Position numbers and translations under genes: made by a program. Source: Peribacillus frigoritolerans (GTDB taxonomy: Bacteria; Bacillota; Bacilli; Bacillales; DSM-1321). From it: a stretch of 64,000 nt of DNA. Shown one piece after another: positions 19,463-31,059 of the stretch. The stretch spans positions 3,876,001-3,940,000 of the forward strand of contig NZ_CP158190.1 of assembly GCF_040250305.1 (NCBI RefSeq). The letters are read 5' to 3'. The notes under the pieces were generated by a model that searched no databases, was not told where the DNA came from, and saw nothing but the letters and a program-made list of their open reading frames with translations. Numbering within the stretch: the stretch's first letter is position 1; the number at the start of each line of letters is the position of its first letter.

Positions 19463-19975
19463 TTAAAAGCTCATTAATGTCAAGACATCATAGCCGTCTA
19501 ATTTATCTTTACCATCCAAGTCAGTCAATTCAATAAGGAATGCAATCCCGGCTACAATCCCGCCAAGCTGTTCAACCAATTTGATCGTCGCTTCGATTGT
19601 TCCCCCGGTAGCAAGTAAATCGTCCGTAATCAGTACACGCTGTCCCGGTTTAATGGCATCTTTATGGATTGTCAATACATCCTTGCCATATTCTAATCCA
19701 TATTCGACTTTTATCGTTTCACGTGGAAGTTTTCCTTCTTTTCTCACTGGCGCAAAGCCCACTTCCAATGAGTATGCGACTGGACATCCGATAATGAATC
19801 CGCGCGCTTCCGGCCCGACCACCAAGTCGATATTCTTATCGCGAGCGTACTCGACGATCTGGTCTGTTGCGTATTTATAAGCTGCACCGTTATCCATTAA
19901 TGTTGTAATATCTTTGAAGACAATACCCGGTTTTGGCCAGTCTTGCACAATTGTTACATATTGCTTTAAATCCAT
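19463..19975 (-). CDS. apt: Adenine phosphoribosyltransferase
   Basis: 170-residue purine-salvage enzyme converting adenine and PRPP to AMP. The PRPP-binding motif [16 protein letters not shown] and the ARGFIIG hood motif are present; full family length. It overlaps the 3' end of recJ by 10 bases, so the two are translationally coupled. A terminator follows directly. Confidence 0.97.
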   Translation of the reverse strand: MDLKQYVTIVQDWPKPGIVFKDITTLMDNGAAYKYATDQIVEYARDKNIDLVVGPEARGFIIGCPVAYSLEVGFAPVRKEGKLPRETIKVEYGLEYGKDVLTIHKDAIKPGQRVLITDDLLATGGTIEATIKLVEQLGGIVAGIAFLIELTDLDGKDKLDGYDVLTLMSF

Positions 19976-22341
19976 TGCTTTGTTTCCTCCTCAAGGTCTG
20001 TTGCCTCATGAACTAAATAATGATTGAACCAATCGAATAATTGCTGATAGGAAGAATAAACAAGCTCTTGTTCAAGCTCAAATTGCTCTTTCTTTCTTGT
20101 ATACGATTCAGATTCACTGAGATCGCGTTTTTTCGCATTGGTTGTGAGCATAATTAACCCATTCTCTATTGTAACAAAATCAAGCTCAAAAAACACCTTA
20201 GAAATGAAATCCACCGTATCTCTTGACCAGCCGCGATATTTGGCTAGGTCATCACCATATCTTTTCACATCGAGCGGCCCCTTTTTGGCAAGGAAGGCAT
20301 AAAACCATTTAAAATGATCTCTTGTTGGCATCGTACTTAGAAAATGGTCCTGTTCATGGGAAAAGTGAGCGTAGATACGCGAAGGGTGTTTATCGGCAAT
20401 CACCCGTTTCAAATATTCCCTTGACTGCGGCATGTCCATGAATACCAAATGACCTTCGAAGCAATCGAGCTGCTCTGCATCCAGTTCATTCTTTATAATA
20501 ACGAGATCCGGATGGTTTTGTAAAAATGGATATCTGCTATAAATATCTTCCGAGAAAATGACGATCTTCCGGTTTTGTGCAGGAATGTCGGCAAGCCACT
20601 TCTCTGCCTGTCCCTTGCCGCGGTAATCGAATAACTGCCAATGGTTTACCGAGACATCCTGGACAAAGATCTGGGGCTTTTTCATATTATTCCACTCATT
20701 GATGGAAAGCTCACCAATAACCGAGACCTCAGCATGCGGAGCTATTTCATCGACAAAATGACCAAGACCGAAGCCCACACCGTCAAGTTTGTGATTTTCA
20801 CCATCTTCAAGCGAGACCTTCAAGTGATTTTGGTTGGCACCTATTTTGCGGACACTTGAAAGCTGTACGGAATCTATCAATATTTTCGGCTTGGGATTCG
20901 TTACCCCAAATGGCGCCAGCAAGCTCATTTCCTGAATCGTTTGAATGGAAACGTCAGCTAAAGTCGTAGCACCGTCCAAGTTTGTAATCGGTGTGAAGTC
21001 CTCTTCGTTCAGTTGTTCCTTCGCAATCAAGTTCATGCGGTCCCTGAGCTCCTGGACATCTTCAATTTTCAATGTCATTCCAGCAGCCATCGGATGCCCA
21101 CCGAAATGAGGCAGCAGTTCACGGCATGCGGAAAGACTTTGAAAAAGATCAAAACCGGCGATGCTCCGAGCAGAACCTTTCGCGTATCCCTTTTCCCGGT
21201 CATAGCTCAATACAATCGTGGGCCGGTAAAAGCGTTCAACAAGTTTTGAGGCCACAATCCCCACGACTCCTGCGTTCCAGCCTTCCCTTCCGATGATGAG
21301 CACGCCATTGGACTCCGGCGGGAAGTTTTCCTCGACCTCAGCTATCGCTTCCGCCGCCATTGCTGCAACCATTTCCTGCCGCTCTTTATTGATATCATTG
21401 ATTTCATTCGCAAGTTCCACCGCTTCTTCCAGGCTTGCGGACATCAATAAATCGACAGCGGGATCGGCATCTCCAAGGCGCCCGACAGCATTGATCCTCG
21501 GTGCCATCGCAAAGCCGATCGATTCTTCATTCAATGCTTCCTGCTGAACATTCGCCACTTTCATTAACGCAACAAGTCCCGGGCGGCGAGTCAAACGTAA
21601 CTGCTCGATGCCTTTCGCAGCAATGAGGCGGTTTTCCCCTTGCAAAGGCACTAAATCCGCTATCGTGCCGATTGCCGCTATTTCAAGCAGATCCTCAGGC
21701 AATTCCCCAAGCAGGGCGTGTGCAAGCTTAAATGCGACCCCTACTCCGGCAAGGTCTTTAAATGGATAGGAACTGTCCTCAAGTTTAGGATGGATGATTG
21801 CCAATGCCTCAGGCAGTTCCGGCCCCGGTTCGTGGTGGTCAGTCAATATATAATCCATGCCAAGCTCGCCGGCAAGTTTCGCTTCATCGATTGCAGAAAT
21901 TCCTGTATCGACGGTTATTAATACGTTCACCCCTTGCTCAGCTGCAAGGCGGAACGCCATCGGATTCGGACCATATCCCTCTGTAAAACGATTCGGGATA
22001 TAAAAATCAACATTGGCCCCCAATTTCATCAATGCCGTCATCATCACTGTGGTCGATGTCACGCCATCCGCATCATAATCACCGAATATACGTATTTTTT
22101 CTCCATTTTGAATGGCTTCTCTTATTCTATATACCGCTTTATCCATATCCTTCAATAAAAATGGATCATGAAAAGTTTGATTTTTTACAAATAAAAATGA
22201 TCGGGCACTTTCAATCGTATCCAGGCCTCGATTCACAAGCAGGGCTGCAACCAAAGGTGTGATATGAAGCTCTTCAGCTAGTACAGCAACTTTGTTTTCA
22301 TCGGCAGTACGCAAGTTCCACCGGGTTTTTGGCTTTAACAT
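19966..22341 (-). CDS. recJ: Single-stranded-DNA-specific exonuclease RecJ
   Basis: 791-residue 5'-3' ssDNA exonuclease used in recombination and mismatch/base-excision repair. It is a DHH-superfamily phosphoesterase: motif [12 protein letters not shown] (about residue 85), motif III DHHEPG (about 158), the DHHA1 motif [11 protein letters not shown] (about 415) and then an OB-fold. The roughly 200-residue C-terminal extension is typical of Bacillus RecJ. It precedes and overlaps apt. Confidence 0.96.
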   Translation of the reverse strand: MLKPKTRWNLRTADENKVAVLAEELHITPLVAALLVNRGLDTIESARSFLFVKNQTFHDPFLLKDMDKAVYRIREAIQNGEKIRIFGDYDADGVTSTTVMMTALMKLGANVDFYIPNRFTEGYGPNPMAFRLAAEQGVNVLITVDTGISAIDEAKLAGELGMDYILTDHHEPGPELPEALAIIHPKLEDSSYPFKDLAGVGVAFKLAHALLGELPEDLLEIAAIGTIADLVPLQGENRLIAAKGIEQLRLTRRPGLVALMKVANVQQEALNEESIGFAMAPRINAVGRLGDADPAVDLLMSASLEEAVELANEINDINKERQEMVAAMAAEAIAEVEENFPPESNGVLIIGREGWNAGVVGIVASKLVERFYRPTIVLSYDREKGYAKGSARSIAGFDLFQSLSACRELLPHFGGHPMAAGMTLKIEDVQELRDRMNLIAKEQLNEEDFTPITNLDGATTLADVSIQTIQEMSLLAPFGVTNPKPKILIDSVQLSSVRKIGANQNHLKVSLEDGENHKLDGVGFGLGHFVDEIAPHAEVSVIGELSINEWNNMKKPQIFVQDVSVNHWQLFDYRGKGQAEKWLADIPAQNRKIVIFSEDIYSRYPFLQNHPDLVIIKNELDAEQLDCFEGHLVFMDMPQSREYLKRVIADKHPSRIYAHFSHEQDHFLSTMPTRDHFKWFYAFLAKKGPLDVKRYGDDLAKYRGWSRDTVDFISKVFFELDFVTIENGLIMLTTNAKKRDLSESESYTRKKEQFELEQELVYSSYQQLFDWFNHYLVHEATDLEEETKQWI

Positions 22342-22448
22342 TTATTCACCCCTCAACTTACTCATTATACAAAACGAATATACCAGTTTCAATTTTATTT
22401 TAAACTCATAAATGGCTGTAATTCCCTATCCTATAAACTTAGTTTAAC

Positions 22449-22478
22449 AAAAAGAAGGCTGGCATCATGCCAGCCCCC
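22449..22478 (-). terminator. Terminator of secDF
   Basis: The minus strand reads GGGGCTGGCATGATGCCAGCC followed by TTCTTTTTG, just after the secDF stop codon. Confidence 0.9.
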
Positions 22479-22487
22479 TCTCACTTA

Positions 22488-24749
22488 TTAAACTTGTCCT
22501 TCAAGACTTTGTTTCTTTTCTTTTGCGGTATTCAGCGGACCTTTCTTCTTCAATTCCCTGATTTTCAAATCAAGCCAGAATTGGGAAGCGATCAATAGCG
22601 ATGAATACACGCCGCATATTAAACCGATAAACAGCGCAATGGAGAAGTTACGGATAGCTTCACTACCGAAGATCATCAACCCGATAACTGTAATTAGAAC
22701 GGTCAGAACCGTGTTAATGGATCTCGTCAAAGTTTGCCTGATACTGATGTTCACAATGTTCTCAAGCTCTTCGGCGGTTTTGATTTTACGGCTGAAGCGC
22801 AGGTTTTCACGAATACGGTCAAAGGTTACAATCGTATCATTGATCGAATAACCAACAATCGTCAGAACCGCAGCAATGAAGGTGATATCCACTTCGAGCC
22901 GGAGTAAGCTAAAAATCGTGATGATGAAGAATGCATCATGTATAAGCGCAACCACAGCAGGTACGGCCATTCGCCATTCAAATCGTATCGATACATACAA
23001 AATGATACCGATTGATGCAATCGCTAACGATTTCATGGCATTTTTCGCAAGCTCTTTCCCTACAGTCGGTGATACGGTGCTGACATTCGGTTCTGCTCCG
23101 TAATCCTTTTTGAAATGGTCCTTCAATTCAGCAATCTCTTGTTTATCGAGGACACCGACTGTCCGAACGACAGCATTTTTATTGTCTTGTCCAGCGAGCC
23201 TGACATCCTTGATATCCTTCTCGTCAATACCAACCTTTTCCATTTCGGTTACGACTTGCTGCTTCGTTAAAACATCGTTGGACGCAATCTCGATGCGGGT
23301 ACCGCTCGTGAAATCAATCCCAAGATTCAATCTGAAGACGAGCAGGAAGATGATCCCGATAATGGTGACACCGATTGAAATGCCATAAAAAACTTTCCGA
23401 TGTTTGACGAAATCGATTTTATCAAAGCGTGTTGGCAATGACATTAAATCCATTTTCTCGGATAAATCGTGAATGTGCTTCTTCTTCACGCCAAACCATG
23501 TAGTACGTTTGTCGAGGAACCCGCTATTCACCCACAGGCTCATGAAGAGGCGTGTACCATAAACGGCTGTAATGAAACTCATTAAGATCGAAATGATCAA
23601 AGTGGTGGCAAACCCTTTAACCGAGCTTGTTCCATAATAGAACAGTACGGCCGCAGCCAACAAGGTCGTTAAGTTGGCATCCGTGATTGTAGCAAGTGAA
23701 TTCTTGGTACCTTCTTTATAAGCTGCCTTAACGGATCTGCCAAGTTTCAATTCATCCCTGATTCGCTCATAGGTTATGATATTGGCGTCGACAGCCATCC
23801 CGACACCGAGAACCAATGCCGCAATACCAGGCAGAGTGAGCACCGCATTCATCCAATCAAACACTAATAGCGTCAAGAAAAGGTATATGCTTAAAGTGAC
23901 GACTGCAATGAATCCCGGGAAGCGGTAATACACAAGCATGAAGATAAAAACAAGTGCAATTCCGATGATTCCTGCAAAAATAGTATCATTCAGGGCACCT
24001 GCACCGAATTGGGCACCTACTGAAGTGGAGTACTTTTCTTTCAAATCAACAGGCAGGGCACCTGCATCCAGAAGGGCTGCAAGCTCTTTCGCTTCTTCCA
24101 CCGTGAATTGACCGGTAATATACACCTTCTTCGTATTAAAAACTTCACTGACAGCTGGAGCTGAAATCATATTGTCCTGTGAAGAGGTATCTTTGATGGA
24201 ATCTTTTCCTTCCTCAAAATCCAGCCAGATTGCAAGTACATTAGTAGGACTTTCCATCGTGGATATTTTTTGAGTGATATCCTTAAATTTATCCACATCT
24301 TTCAATGTGACTTCAACAACCGGTTGATTATCTTGGAACGTTTGTTTCGCGCCGCCTTCTTTCAGATCGGCACCGGTCATCATTTCCTTATCGTTGTAGT
24401 CACGGAAGGATAATTTAGCTTGTGTCGAGAGGATTTCCCGAGCGTTGTTTTGGTCTTTGACCCCAGCCAATTGAACGCGAATCCGGTCTTTCCCTTCGAT
24501 TTGAATGTTAGGCTCGCTAACACCCAAAACATTGACACGCCGCTCAAGTGAGCTTACTGTAGCCCGTAAAACATCGGGGGTGATCTTTTCCCCATTCAGC
24601 GGTTTTACTTCATATAACACTTCAAAACCGCCTTGAAGATCAAGACCCAGCTTGATATCCTTTAGGATTCCTTTTGAAGTCGTCCCCATCGCTGCGAAAA
24701 TCAAAAGTGCGATTAGAAAAAACGCAACGATCCTGCTTCTTTTTACCAT
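22488..24749 (-). CDS. secDF: Fused protein-export membrane protein SecDF
   Basis: 753-residue natural fusion of SecD (residues about 1-430) and SecF (about 445-735), as in B. subtilis. It uses the proton-motive force to assist late steps of Sec-dependent export. Twelve membrane segments are expected, six per half. Conserved motifs: LGLDLQGG near the N-terminus, GMAVDANIITYERIRDEL in the SecD half, LGIDFTSGT at the start of the SecF half and GYSINDTIVTFDRIREN. Monocistronic in appearance, with its own terminator. Confidence 0.97.
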   Translation of the reverse strand: MVKRSRIVAFFLIALLIFAAMGTTSKGILKDIKLGLDLQGGFEVLYEVKPLNGEKITPDVLRATVSSLERRVNVLGVSEPNIQIEGKDRIRVQLAGVKDQNNAREILSTQAKLSFRDYNDKEMMTGADLKEGGAKQTFQDNQPVVEVTLKDVDKFKDITQKISTMESPTNVLAIWLDFEEGKDSIKDTSSQDNMISAPAVSEVFNTKKVYITGQFTVEEAKELAALLDAGALPVDLKEKYSTSVGAQFGAGALNDTIFAGIIGIALVFIFMLVYYRFPGFIAVVTLSIYLFLTLLVFDWMNAVLTLPGIAALVLGVGMAVDANIITYERIRDELKLGRSVKAAYKEGTKNSLATITDANLTTLLAAAVLFYYGTSSVKGFATTLIISILMSFITAVYGTRLFMSLWVNSGFLDKRTTWFGVKKKHIHDLSEKMDLMSLPTRFDKIDFVKHRKVFYGISIGVTIIGIIFLLVFRLNLGIDFTSGTRIEIASNDVLTKQQVVTEMEKVGIDEKDIKDVRLAGQDNKNAVVRTVGVLDKQEIAELKDHFKKDYGAEPNVSTVSPTVGKELAKNAMKSLAIASIGIILYVSIRFEWRMAVPAVVALIHDAFFIITIFSLLRLEVDITFIAAVLTIVGYSINDTIVTFDRIRENLRFSRKIKTAEELENIVNISIRQTLTRSINTVLTVLITVIGLMIFGSEAIRNFSIALFIGLICGVYSSLLIASQFWLDLKIRELKKKGPLNTAKEKKQSLEGQV

Positions 24750-24944
24750 TATGTAGTAGGCCCCTTTCTATAATACGCCTGTTCCTGAAGTTAAAAAAAC
24801 TGTCATTTTTTGTTTAAATGATAACTGCATTCCCTTTGCTGTTTAAGAAAAAAGACACAGCTTTCCATGCTTTTCCAAAAAAAGCATAACCATATCTATT
24901 ATGAGTCAAATACAAACAGCTGTCAATTTAAGTATATCTTTGCG

Positions 24945-25250
24945 TCATTCTTTCAAAAGTTCCTTCAGTTCCTCTTCAGAAAGCGGCTCAAATAGGTTTG
25001 GTGATTTATAAGCTTCGACCATTTGGAAAGTCATGAACTGGTTGCTCGAAAATGTCACGATATCTGCGACAAGTTCATGTATGTGAATGTTTTCCTGCGG
25101 ACGCTTCCATTTATTTTTGGTTAAGGTTCCCCATATGTCTTCCTCCGTTACGGCATTCAATCCGACCATTTGGAATTCCTCACGCTTGCTCTTCAAGAAT
25201 GGACGCACCTTTAGATAATACCTTTGATAGGGATGATTCTTTTTTGCCAT
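24945..25250 (-). CDS. comN: Post-transcriptional competence regulator ComN
   Basis: 101-residue protein starting MAKKNHPYQRYYLKVRPFLK; the ATG at 25250 is preferred over upstream in-frame codons because GGAGGC lies directly before it. The family (ComN/YrzD, 'post-transcriptional regulator') in B. subtilis promotes accumulation of comE mRNA and binds DivIVA at the pole and septum. Size and place between secDF and spoVB match. No membrane segment. The 195 bases between it and secDF hold no further gene. Confidence 0.85.
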   Translation of the reverse strand: MAKKNHPYQRYYLKVRPFLKSKREEFQMVGLNAVTEEDIWGTLTKNKWKRPQENIHIHELVADIVTFSSNQFMTFQMVEAYKSPNLFEPLSEEELKELLKE

Positions 25251-25421
25251 CACTTTGCCTCCAGTAAAAATGATTCTCAAATGAATGCGCATTTTCTTAG
25301 AAGGGTTTCTAATCATTTGTTAGAACGCAAACAAACACTTTTGTCATGCTTTGTCCAAGTACAAGCATATAGATAATTGTATAGCATAACCGCTTTTTTG
25401 AGAAGGCAGGGAGGGAGTTCA

Positions 25422-26984
25422 ATGTCCAAATTTTTAAAAGGGACGCTGATATTATTAATCGCAAGCCTGATTACAAGGGTTCTTGGTTTCATTAACCGCA
25501 TTGTCATCGCCCGCTTCATCGGCGAAGAAGGCGTTGGTTTATATATGATGGCTTTACCGACCCTCTTTCTCGTCGTGAACATAACCCAGTTAGGCCTGCC
25601 AATCGCCATTTCGAAATACGTGGCTGAGGCAAATGCCAGAGGTGATGAACGGAAAATCAAGAAAATCCTTGTCGTTTCTTTGGCCTGCACCTTTACTCTA
25701 TCGATGATTTTCACTCCTGCGATGCTGCTTTTCGCGCCGGCTCTCTCAGAATACCTATTCACTGACAAACGGACGTTATGGCCGCTCATGGCGATTGCCC
25801 CTATCGTACCTATCATCGCCATATCTTCCGTACTGCGCGGTTATTTCCAAGGCAAGCAAAATATGAAGCCCTTCGCTTTCTCACAAGTTATCGAACAGGT
25901 GGCCCGAATCACTTTCATAGCCGTCCTGACGAAGGCCTTTTTGCCATATGGAATCGAATATGCTGCAGCCGGGGCGATGTTCGCATCGATTATCGGTGAG
26001 CTTGTATCTCTCATCTACTTATTGACCAGCTTTAAATTAAAGAAACATTTTAAGTTCAGAAAGGGTTTCTTCAAGAATGTCAAATCCGGAAAAGGAACAT
26101 TCACCGAATTGATGGGGATTGCCCTTCCTTCCACCGGGAGCAGGATGATTGGATCGGTTTCGTGGTTTTTCGAACCGATAGTGGTCGCCCAGAGTTTGGC
26201 ACTTGCCGGAGTCACCGCGGCCGCAGCGACCAGTCAATATGGGGAGCTTACAGGGTACGCCCTGCCTTTACTCATGCTTCCTTCCTTCGTTACGTCATCA
26301 TTAGCGACGGCACTTGTCCCGGCAGTGAGTGAAGCCCGTACGACCGGAAACTTTTTACTCGTTGAACACAGGCTTCAGCAGGCACTGAAGATCACCTTTA
26401 TCACAGGCTGTTTAGCTATCGTCATTTTATTCATCTTTGCCGAACCGATTTTACAAGTCATGTACGGCTCTTCGCATGCTGCCGTTTTCATTAAATTCCT
26501 GGCACCCTTTTTCATCCTATATTACTTTCAATATCCGCTGCAATCCATGCTGCAAGCACTGGATCTTGCAAAGGCCGCAATGTTCAACAGCCTGGCTGGT
26601 AACATCCTTAAAATCGGTGTGATCTGGCTGCTGGCGTCAAAGGAAAGTTTCGGAATCATGGGAGCCGCAATCGGGATAGCCGTCGGTACGATGCTCGTTA
26701 CCTTCCTGCATTTTTCAACTGTGCTGAAGGTCGTCCCTTTCACGCTTCATTTCCGCAGCTATATGTCAGCTTTGGTCCTTGCTTTAATTTCCGGATGGGG
26801 CGGTTATTATCTTTATCAATTCCCGCTCTCCTCACAGCCACTTGGCATACGGCTTTTGCTTTCCGTGACGGTCGTTATCCTGCTGTTCACATTTTTCCTG
26901 TTCATGACCGGCAGCATAAAAAAGGCCGATCTGATCAGGATTCCCGTAGTGGGCGGCTTTTTATCAAAATTCGCTTGGAAATAA
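25422..26984 (+). CDS. spoVB: Stage V sporulation protein B (MurJ/Wzx-type flippase family)
   Basis: 520-residue polytopic membrane protein of the MOP/MATE-like polysaccharide-exporter superfamily, with about 14 hydrophobic segments. SpoVB is needed for spore cortex synthesis and is thought to flip lipid-linked peptidoglycan precursors. It begins MSKFLKGTLILLIASLITRV with GGGAGGGAG upstream. The length and the GEEGVGLYMMALP motif match SpoVB. Plus strand, divergent from comN. Confidence 0.93.
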   Translation: MSKFLKGTLILLIASLITRVLGFINRIVIARFIGEEGVGLYMMALPTLFLVVNITQLGLPIAISKYVAEANARGDERKIKKILVVSLACTFTLSMIFTPAMLLFAPALSEYLFTDKRTLWPLMAIAPIVPIIAISSVLRGYFQGKQNMKPFAFSQVIEQVARITFIAVLTKAFLPYGIEYAAAGAMFASIIGELVSLIYLLTSFKLKKHFKFRKGFFKNVKSGKGTFTELMGIALPSTGSRMIGSVSWFFEPIVVAQSLALAGVTAAAATSQYGELTGYALPLLMLPSFVTSSLATALVPAVSEARTTGNFLLVEHRLQQALKITFITGCLAIVILFIFAEPILQVMYGSSHAAVFIKFLAPFFILYYFQYPLQSMLQALDLAKAAMFNSLAGNILKIGVIWLLASKESFGIMGAAIGIAVGTMLVTFLHFSTVLKVVPFTLHFRSYMSALVLALISGWGGYYLYQFPLSSQPLGIRLLLSVTVVILLFTFFLFMTGSIKKADLIRIPVVGGFLSKFAWK

Positions 26985-26985
26985 A

Positions 26986-27018
26986 ATGAACCGAAGCATC
27001 CAAGGGCTTCGGTTCATT
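26986..27018. terminator. Bidirectional terminator between spoVB and the DUF421 gene
   Basis: ATGAACCGAAGC-ATCCAAG-GGCTTCGGTTCAT: a 12-bp stem with T-rich flanks on the plus strand and an A/T-rich flank on the other. It overlaps the last codons of the convergent DUF421 gene. Confidence 0.85.
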
Positions 27019-27694
27019 TCTTCGTTTCATTTTTATCGATGTAAAATTGGCCATCTATGTATCCGCAAATCGAAATCTCTTTAACCTTCGTTTCTCCATG
27101 TTTTTTTAACTGATTCAGAAGCCAAAAATGGTTTTTCCCAATTTTATCAAGATTTTCTTCCTGTATCTCTCCGTCAACAATTAGCGGGAATGGTACCTGA
27201 CTTTCTGACCCTTCTTCGTCGCTTTTTTTAATCACCGAGAGCCTTCCTGAAGTTTCAAGGATGGCAAATTGAACTTCGTTTATATCAATAATTCCTTGTT
27301 CACGAAGTTGGGTCAATAAGTCATCAAAATTATATCTTTGTCTGCGCATCGCTTTTTCATCTATTTTCCCCTGATTAATGATGATCTGCGGCTTGCCGTC
27401 CATGAAATTGCGTAATTTGACACTTTTCAATGAGGCAAATGCCAATGTAATTTGGAGGATCGCGAGGACAAACATTGGGATAGTCTGTCGGATAAACGGT
27501 TTTTCCAAATCTTCAAAGGATAGCACAGCAATGTCCCCTATCATGATGGATACCACTAAATCGAGAACGCTCAGTTCCCCAACTTCCCGCTTCCCCATCA
27601 TTCGAAAAAGGAACCAGATGACCAGATAGATTACCGCCGTTCGAAAAATGATCCCTAGATAGATATCCACTTTAACAACACTTCCTTCATCCAT
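27014..27694 (-). CDS. DUF421/YetF-family membrane protein (YrbG-like)
   Basis: 226-residue protein with three N-terminal membrane segments (about residues 10-95, including VIYLVIWFLFRMMGKREVGE) and a cytoplasmic C-terminal domain containing the family motif RRQRYNFDDLLTQLREQGI. Position next to spoVB matches B. subtilis yrbG. YetF-type proteins are spore or envelope proteins of unknown biochemical role. The stop lies inside a shared terminator. Confidence 0.85.
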   Translation of the reverse strand: MDEGSVVKVDIYLGIIFRTAVIYLVIWFLFRMMGKREVGELSVLDLVVSIMIGDIAVLSFEDLEKPFIRQTIPMFVLAILQITLAFASLKSVKLRNFMDGKPQIIINQGKIDEKAMRRQRYNFDDLLTQLREQGIIDINEVQFAILETSGRLSVIKKSDEEGSESQVPFPLIVDGEIQEENLDKIGKNHFWLLNQLKKHGETKVKEISICGYIDGQFYIDKNETKK

Positions 27695-27863
27695 AGCATG
27701 GCTTGGGAATTGAAAAATTACTCCATAATATTTTCTAATTTTACGGGAAGCTTCTTAAACCTGGTCTAAAGGTTCGATATCGGGAATATGCTTGTACAAA
27801 CACATAAACAGGCTATACGTATCAGCCTTTTAAAAAGGAGGAATACCCATCGAAACTAAAAAA

Positions 27864-28235
27864 ATGAGTGTCGCCGTAATTTATGGCGTAGGCTCCATCT
27901 TTGCCATAGCGATGATTGCTAGTTTAATCGTTTCCATCCTTCTTCGTTTTACTTCACTGACGGAATCATCCCTGACATACGTGGTCATGATCGTGTCCTT
28001 TTTATCGCTGTTCATTGGTGGATTCATTTCAGGAGGCAAAGGGAAAAAGCAAGGACTATTCTTGGGCGGAAGCACTGGGCTGCTTTATCTGTTGGTCGTG
28101 TTCCTTTTTCAATATTTAGGTCACGATGCACTTTTCACCATCAAGCAATGGATATACTATGGCTGTTTTGTGATTACGGCCATGATGGGTGGCGTTCTTG
28201 GGGTCAACATGAGTTCAGACTCACGCTCCGATTAA
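27864..28235 (+). CDS. TIGR04086-family membrane protein (YrzE-like)
   Basis: 123-residue protein with four hydrophobic segments, matching the small TIGR04086 membrane family found beside yajC in bacilli. Function unknown. The ATG at 27864 is the first standard start, but the strong ribosome site AAAGGAGG ends at 27841, 22 bases upstream. An in-frame ATC at 27849 lies at the ideal 7-base spacing, so translation may begin there, adding five residues (see findings). A terminator follows, shared with the convergent yajC. Confidence 0.8.
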   Translation: MSVAVIYGVGSIFAIAMIASLIVSILLRFTSLTESSLTYVVMIVSFLSLFIGGFISGGKGKKQGLFLGGSTGLLYLLVVFLFQYLGHDALFTIKQWIYYGCFVITAMMGGVLGVNMSSDSRSD

Positions 28236-28247
28236 AAAAAGACAGCA

Positions 28248-28276
28248 AAAAACCGGGCACATGGCCCGGTTTTCGT
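28248..28276. terminator. Bidirectional terminator between the yrzE-like gene and yajC
   Basis: AAAACCGGGC-ACAT-GGCCCGGTTTT: a strong GC stem flanked by A- and T-runs on both sides, between convergent genes. Confidence 0.9.
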
Positions 28277-28281
28277 TTGTT

Positions 28282-28566
28282 TTATAGGGATGTTTCTTTA
28301 TTCGGTGCGCTTTCCGTAATTTCACGGATTGCTGCACGGTCAAAAGTCAGTTTTGTACCGTCTGGTGATTTAATGACGATTTGCAGTTCATCGATTGCAT
28401 CGATTGTTCCGTGCATGCCGCCGATAGTAGCAACCTTATCACCTTTTTTCAAACTGCTTTGCATGTTTTGCGTAGCCTTTTGGCGTTTTTGCTGCGGGCG
28501 GATCAATAAGAAATAGAACAATACGAACATTAAAATCAACGGAAGTATTTGTGCTAAAGAACCCAT
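28282..28566 (-). CDS. yajC: Preprotein translocase subunit YajC
   Basis: 94-residue single-pass membrane protein associated with SecDF in protein export. The N-terminal membrane helix (about residues 6-21) is followed by the conserved RPQQKRQK and a KVATIGGMHGTI segment typical of YajC. It lies just downstream of tgt on the same strand, the usual queA-tgt-yajC arrangement. Confidence 0.95.
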   Translation of the reverse strand: MGSLAQILPLILMFVLFYFLLIRPQQKRQKATQNMQSSLKKGDKVATIGGMHGTIDAIDELQIVIKSPDGTKLTFDRAAIREITESAPNKETSL

Positions 28567-28609
28567 TTAAGTATATTCACTCCTTTCGTTCATTAAAATA
28601 TTTATGGAA

Positions 28610-29785
<1,176 letters not shown>

Positions 29786-30814
29786 TTACTTAATTAACAT
29801 TGCATCTCCAAAACTAAAGAACCTGTATTTTTCTTCCACAGCCGTTTCATAGGCATGAAGGACATGCTCCCTGCCTGCAAGTGCAGAAATAAGCATGATT
29901 AAAGTCGATTTGGGCAAATGGAAGTTCGTTATCATCGCATCGATCCCTTTGAACTCATATCCAGGATAAATGAAGATGCTCGTCCAGCCATTCTCTTCCT
30001 TGAAAACCCCATCATTGCGGGACGCAATCGTTTCCAATGTCCTTGTGGACGTAGTGCCGACCGTAATGATTTTCCCGCCTTTTTCTTTCACATCATTCAG
30101 TAATCTGGCAGTGCCTTCCGTCATTTGATAAAATTCCGAATGCATTTCGTGGCTATCTATATCGTCGACACTTACCGGACGGAATGTACCAAGCCCAACA
30201 TGCAGCGTGATGAAGGCGATGTGGACACCCATCCCTTTAAGTTTCCCGAGCAAATCCTCCGTAAAATGCAGGCCAGCGGTAGGTGCGGCTGCAGATCCCC
30301 GTTCCCGCGCATAAACCGTTTGATAGCGGTCCTGGTCGTCGAGTTGTTCCTTGATGTATGGAGGTAACGGCATTTCGCCAAGCTTCTCCAGTATTTCATA
30401 AAATATGCCTTCATATTTAAATTCAAGGATTCGGCCGCCATGCTCAAGTACACCTGTACAAACGGCACTCAGCTTACCATCGCCGAAAACGATCGTCGAG
30501 CCTTCTTTAATCCGTTTGGCCGGCTTCACAAGCGTTTCCCATACATCATCATGCTCTTGCTTAAGCAGCAAGACTTCGATTTTTGCACCCGTTCCTTCTT
30601 TACTGCCGTATAGCCGGGCTGGAAGCACCTTCGTATCATTCAACACAAGGCAATCTCCCGGTTTGATATATTCCGTAATATGGCTGAATACATCATGCTC
30701 AAGCTTGCCGGTTTCTTTGTCTAGCACCATCAATCTACTTGCTTCTCTATCCTCCAAAGGAACTTGGGCAATCAGTTCCTCCGGTAAATGAAAATCAAAC
30801 ATATCCAATTTCAT
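29786..30814 (-). CDS. queA: S-adenosylmethionine:tRNA ribosyltransferase-isomerase
   Basis: 342-residue enzyme that transfers and isomerises the ribosyl group of SAM onto preQ1-tRNA to make epoxyqueuosine. It starts [20 protein letters not shown], the canonical QueA N-terminus; DTKVLPARL and [15 protein letters not shown] are also diagnostic. The ATG at 30814 is preferred over a GTG three codons upstream, which overlaps the AAGGAAG ribosome site. Upstream of tgt in the same operon. Confidence 0.97.
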   Translation of the reverse strand: MKLDMFDFHLPEELIAQVPLEDREASRLMVLDKETGKLEHDVFSHITEYIKPGDCLVLNDTKVLPARLYGSKEGTGAKIEVLLLKQEHDDVWETLVKPAKRIKEGSTIVFGDGKLSAVCTGVLEHGGRILEFKYEGIFYEILEKLGEMPLPPYIKEQLDDQDRYQTVYARERGSAAAPTAGLHFTEDLLGKLKGMGVHIAFITLHVGLGTFRPVSVDDIDSHEMHSEFYQMTEGTARLLNDVKEKGGKIITVGTTSTRTLETIASRNDGVFKEENGWTSIFIYPGYEFKGIDAMITNFHLPKSTLIMLISALAGREHVLHAYETAVEEKYRFFSFGDAMLIK

Positions 30815-30852
30815 CTGTTCCACTTCCTTACGTGTCTATCAAGCTGTAATCA

Positions 30853-31059
30853 TTATTTAAAACGGCCGATCAAATAAAAAATCGCGGACAATACAACACT
30901 GACGATGATTGATGTAACGATGGGAAAGTAAAACGTCGTATTCCCCTTTTTTAGAAAAATATCTCCCGGCAGCCTGCCGAGATGGATATATTTCATCGCA
31001 AAACCAATCACGAATATAATCACACCCAAAATCATGACCATCTTTGGTATATTCATCAT
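30853..31059 (-). CDS. DUF2905 small membrane protein
   Basis: 68-residue protein with two membrane helices (about residues 5-25 and 45-64) around the conserved [12 protein letters not shown] turn that defines the DUF2905 family (YrzS in B. subtilis). Function unknown. Its ATG overlaps the ruvB stop, so it is translationally coupled to ruvB; a second ATG follows immediately. Confidence 0.88.
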   Translation of the reverse strand: MMNIPKMVMILGVIIFVIGFAMKYIHLGRLPGDIFLKKGNTTFYFPIVTSIIVSVVLSAIFYLIGRFK

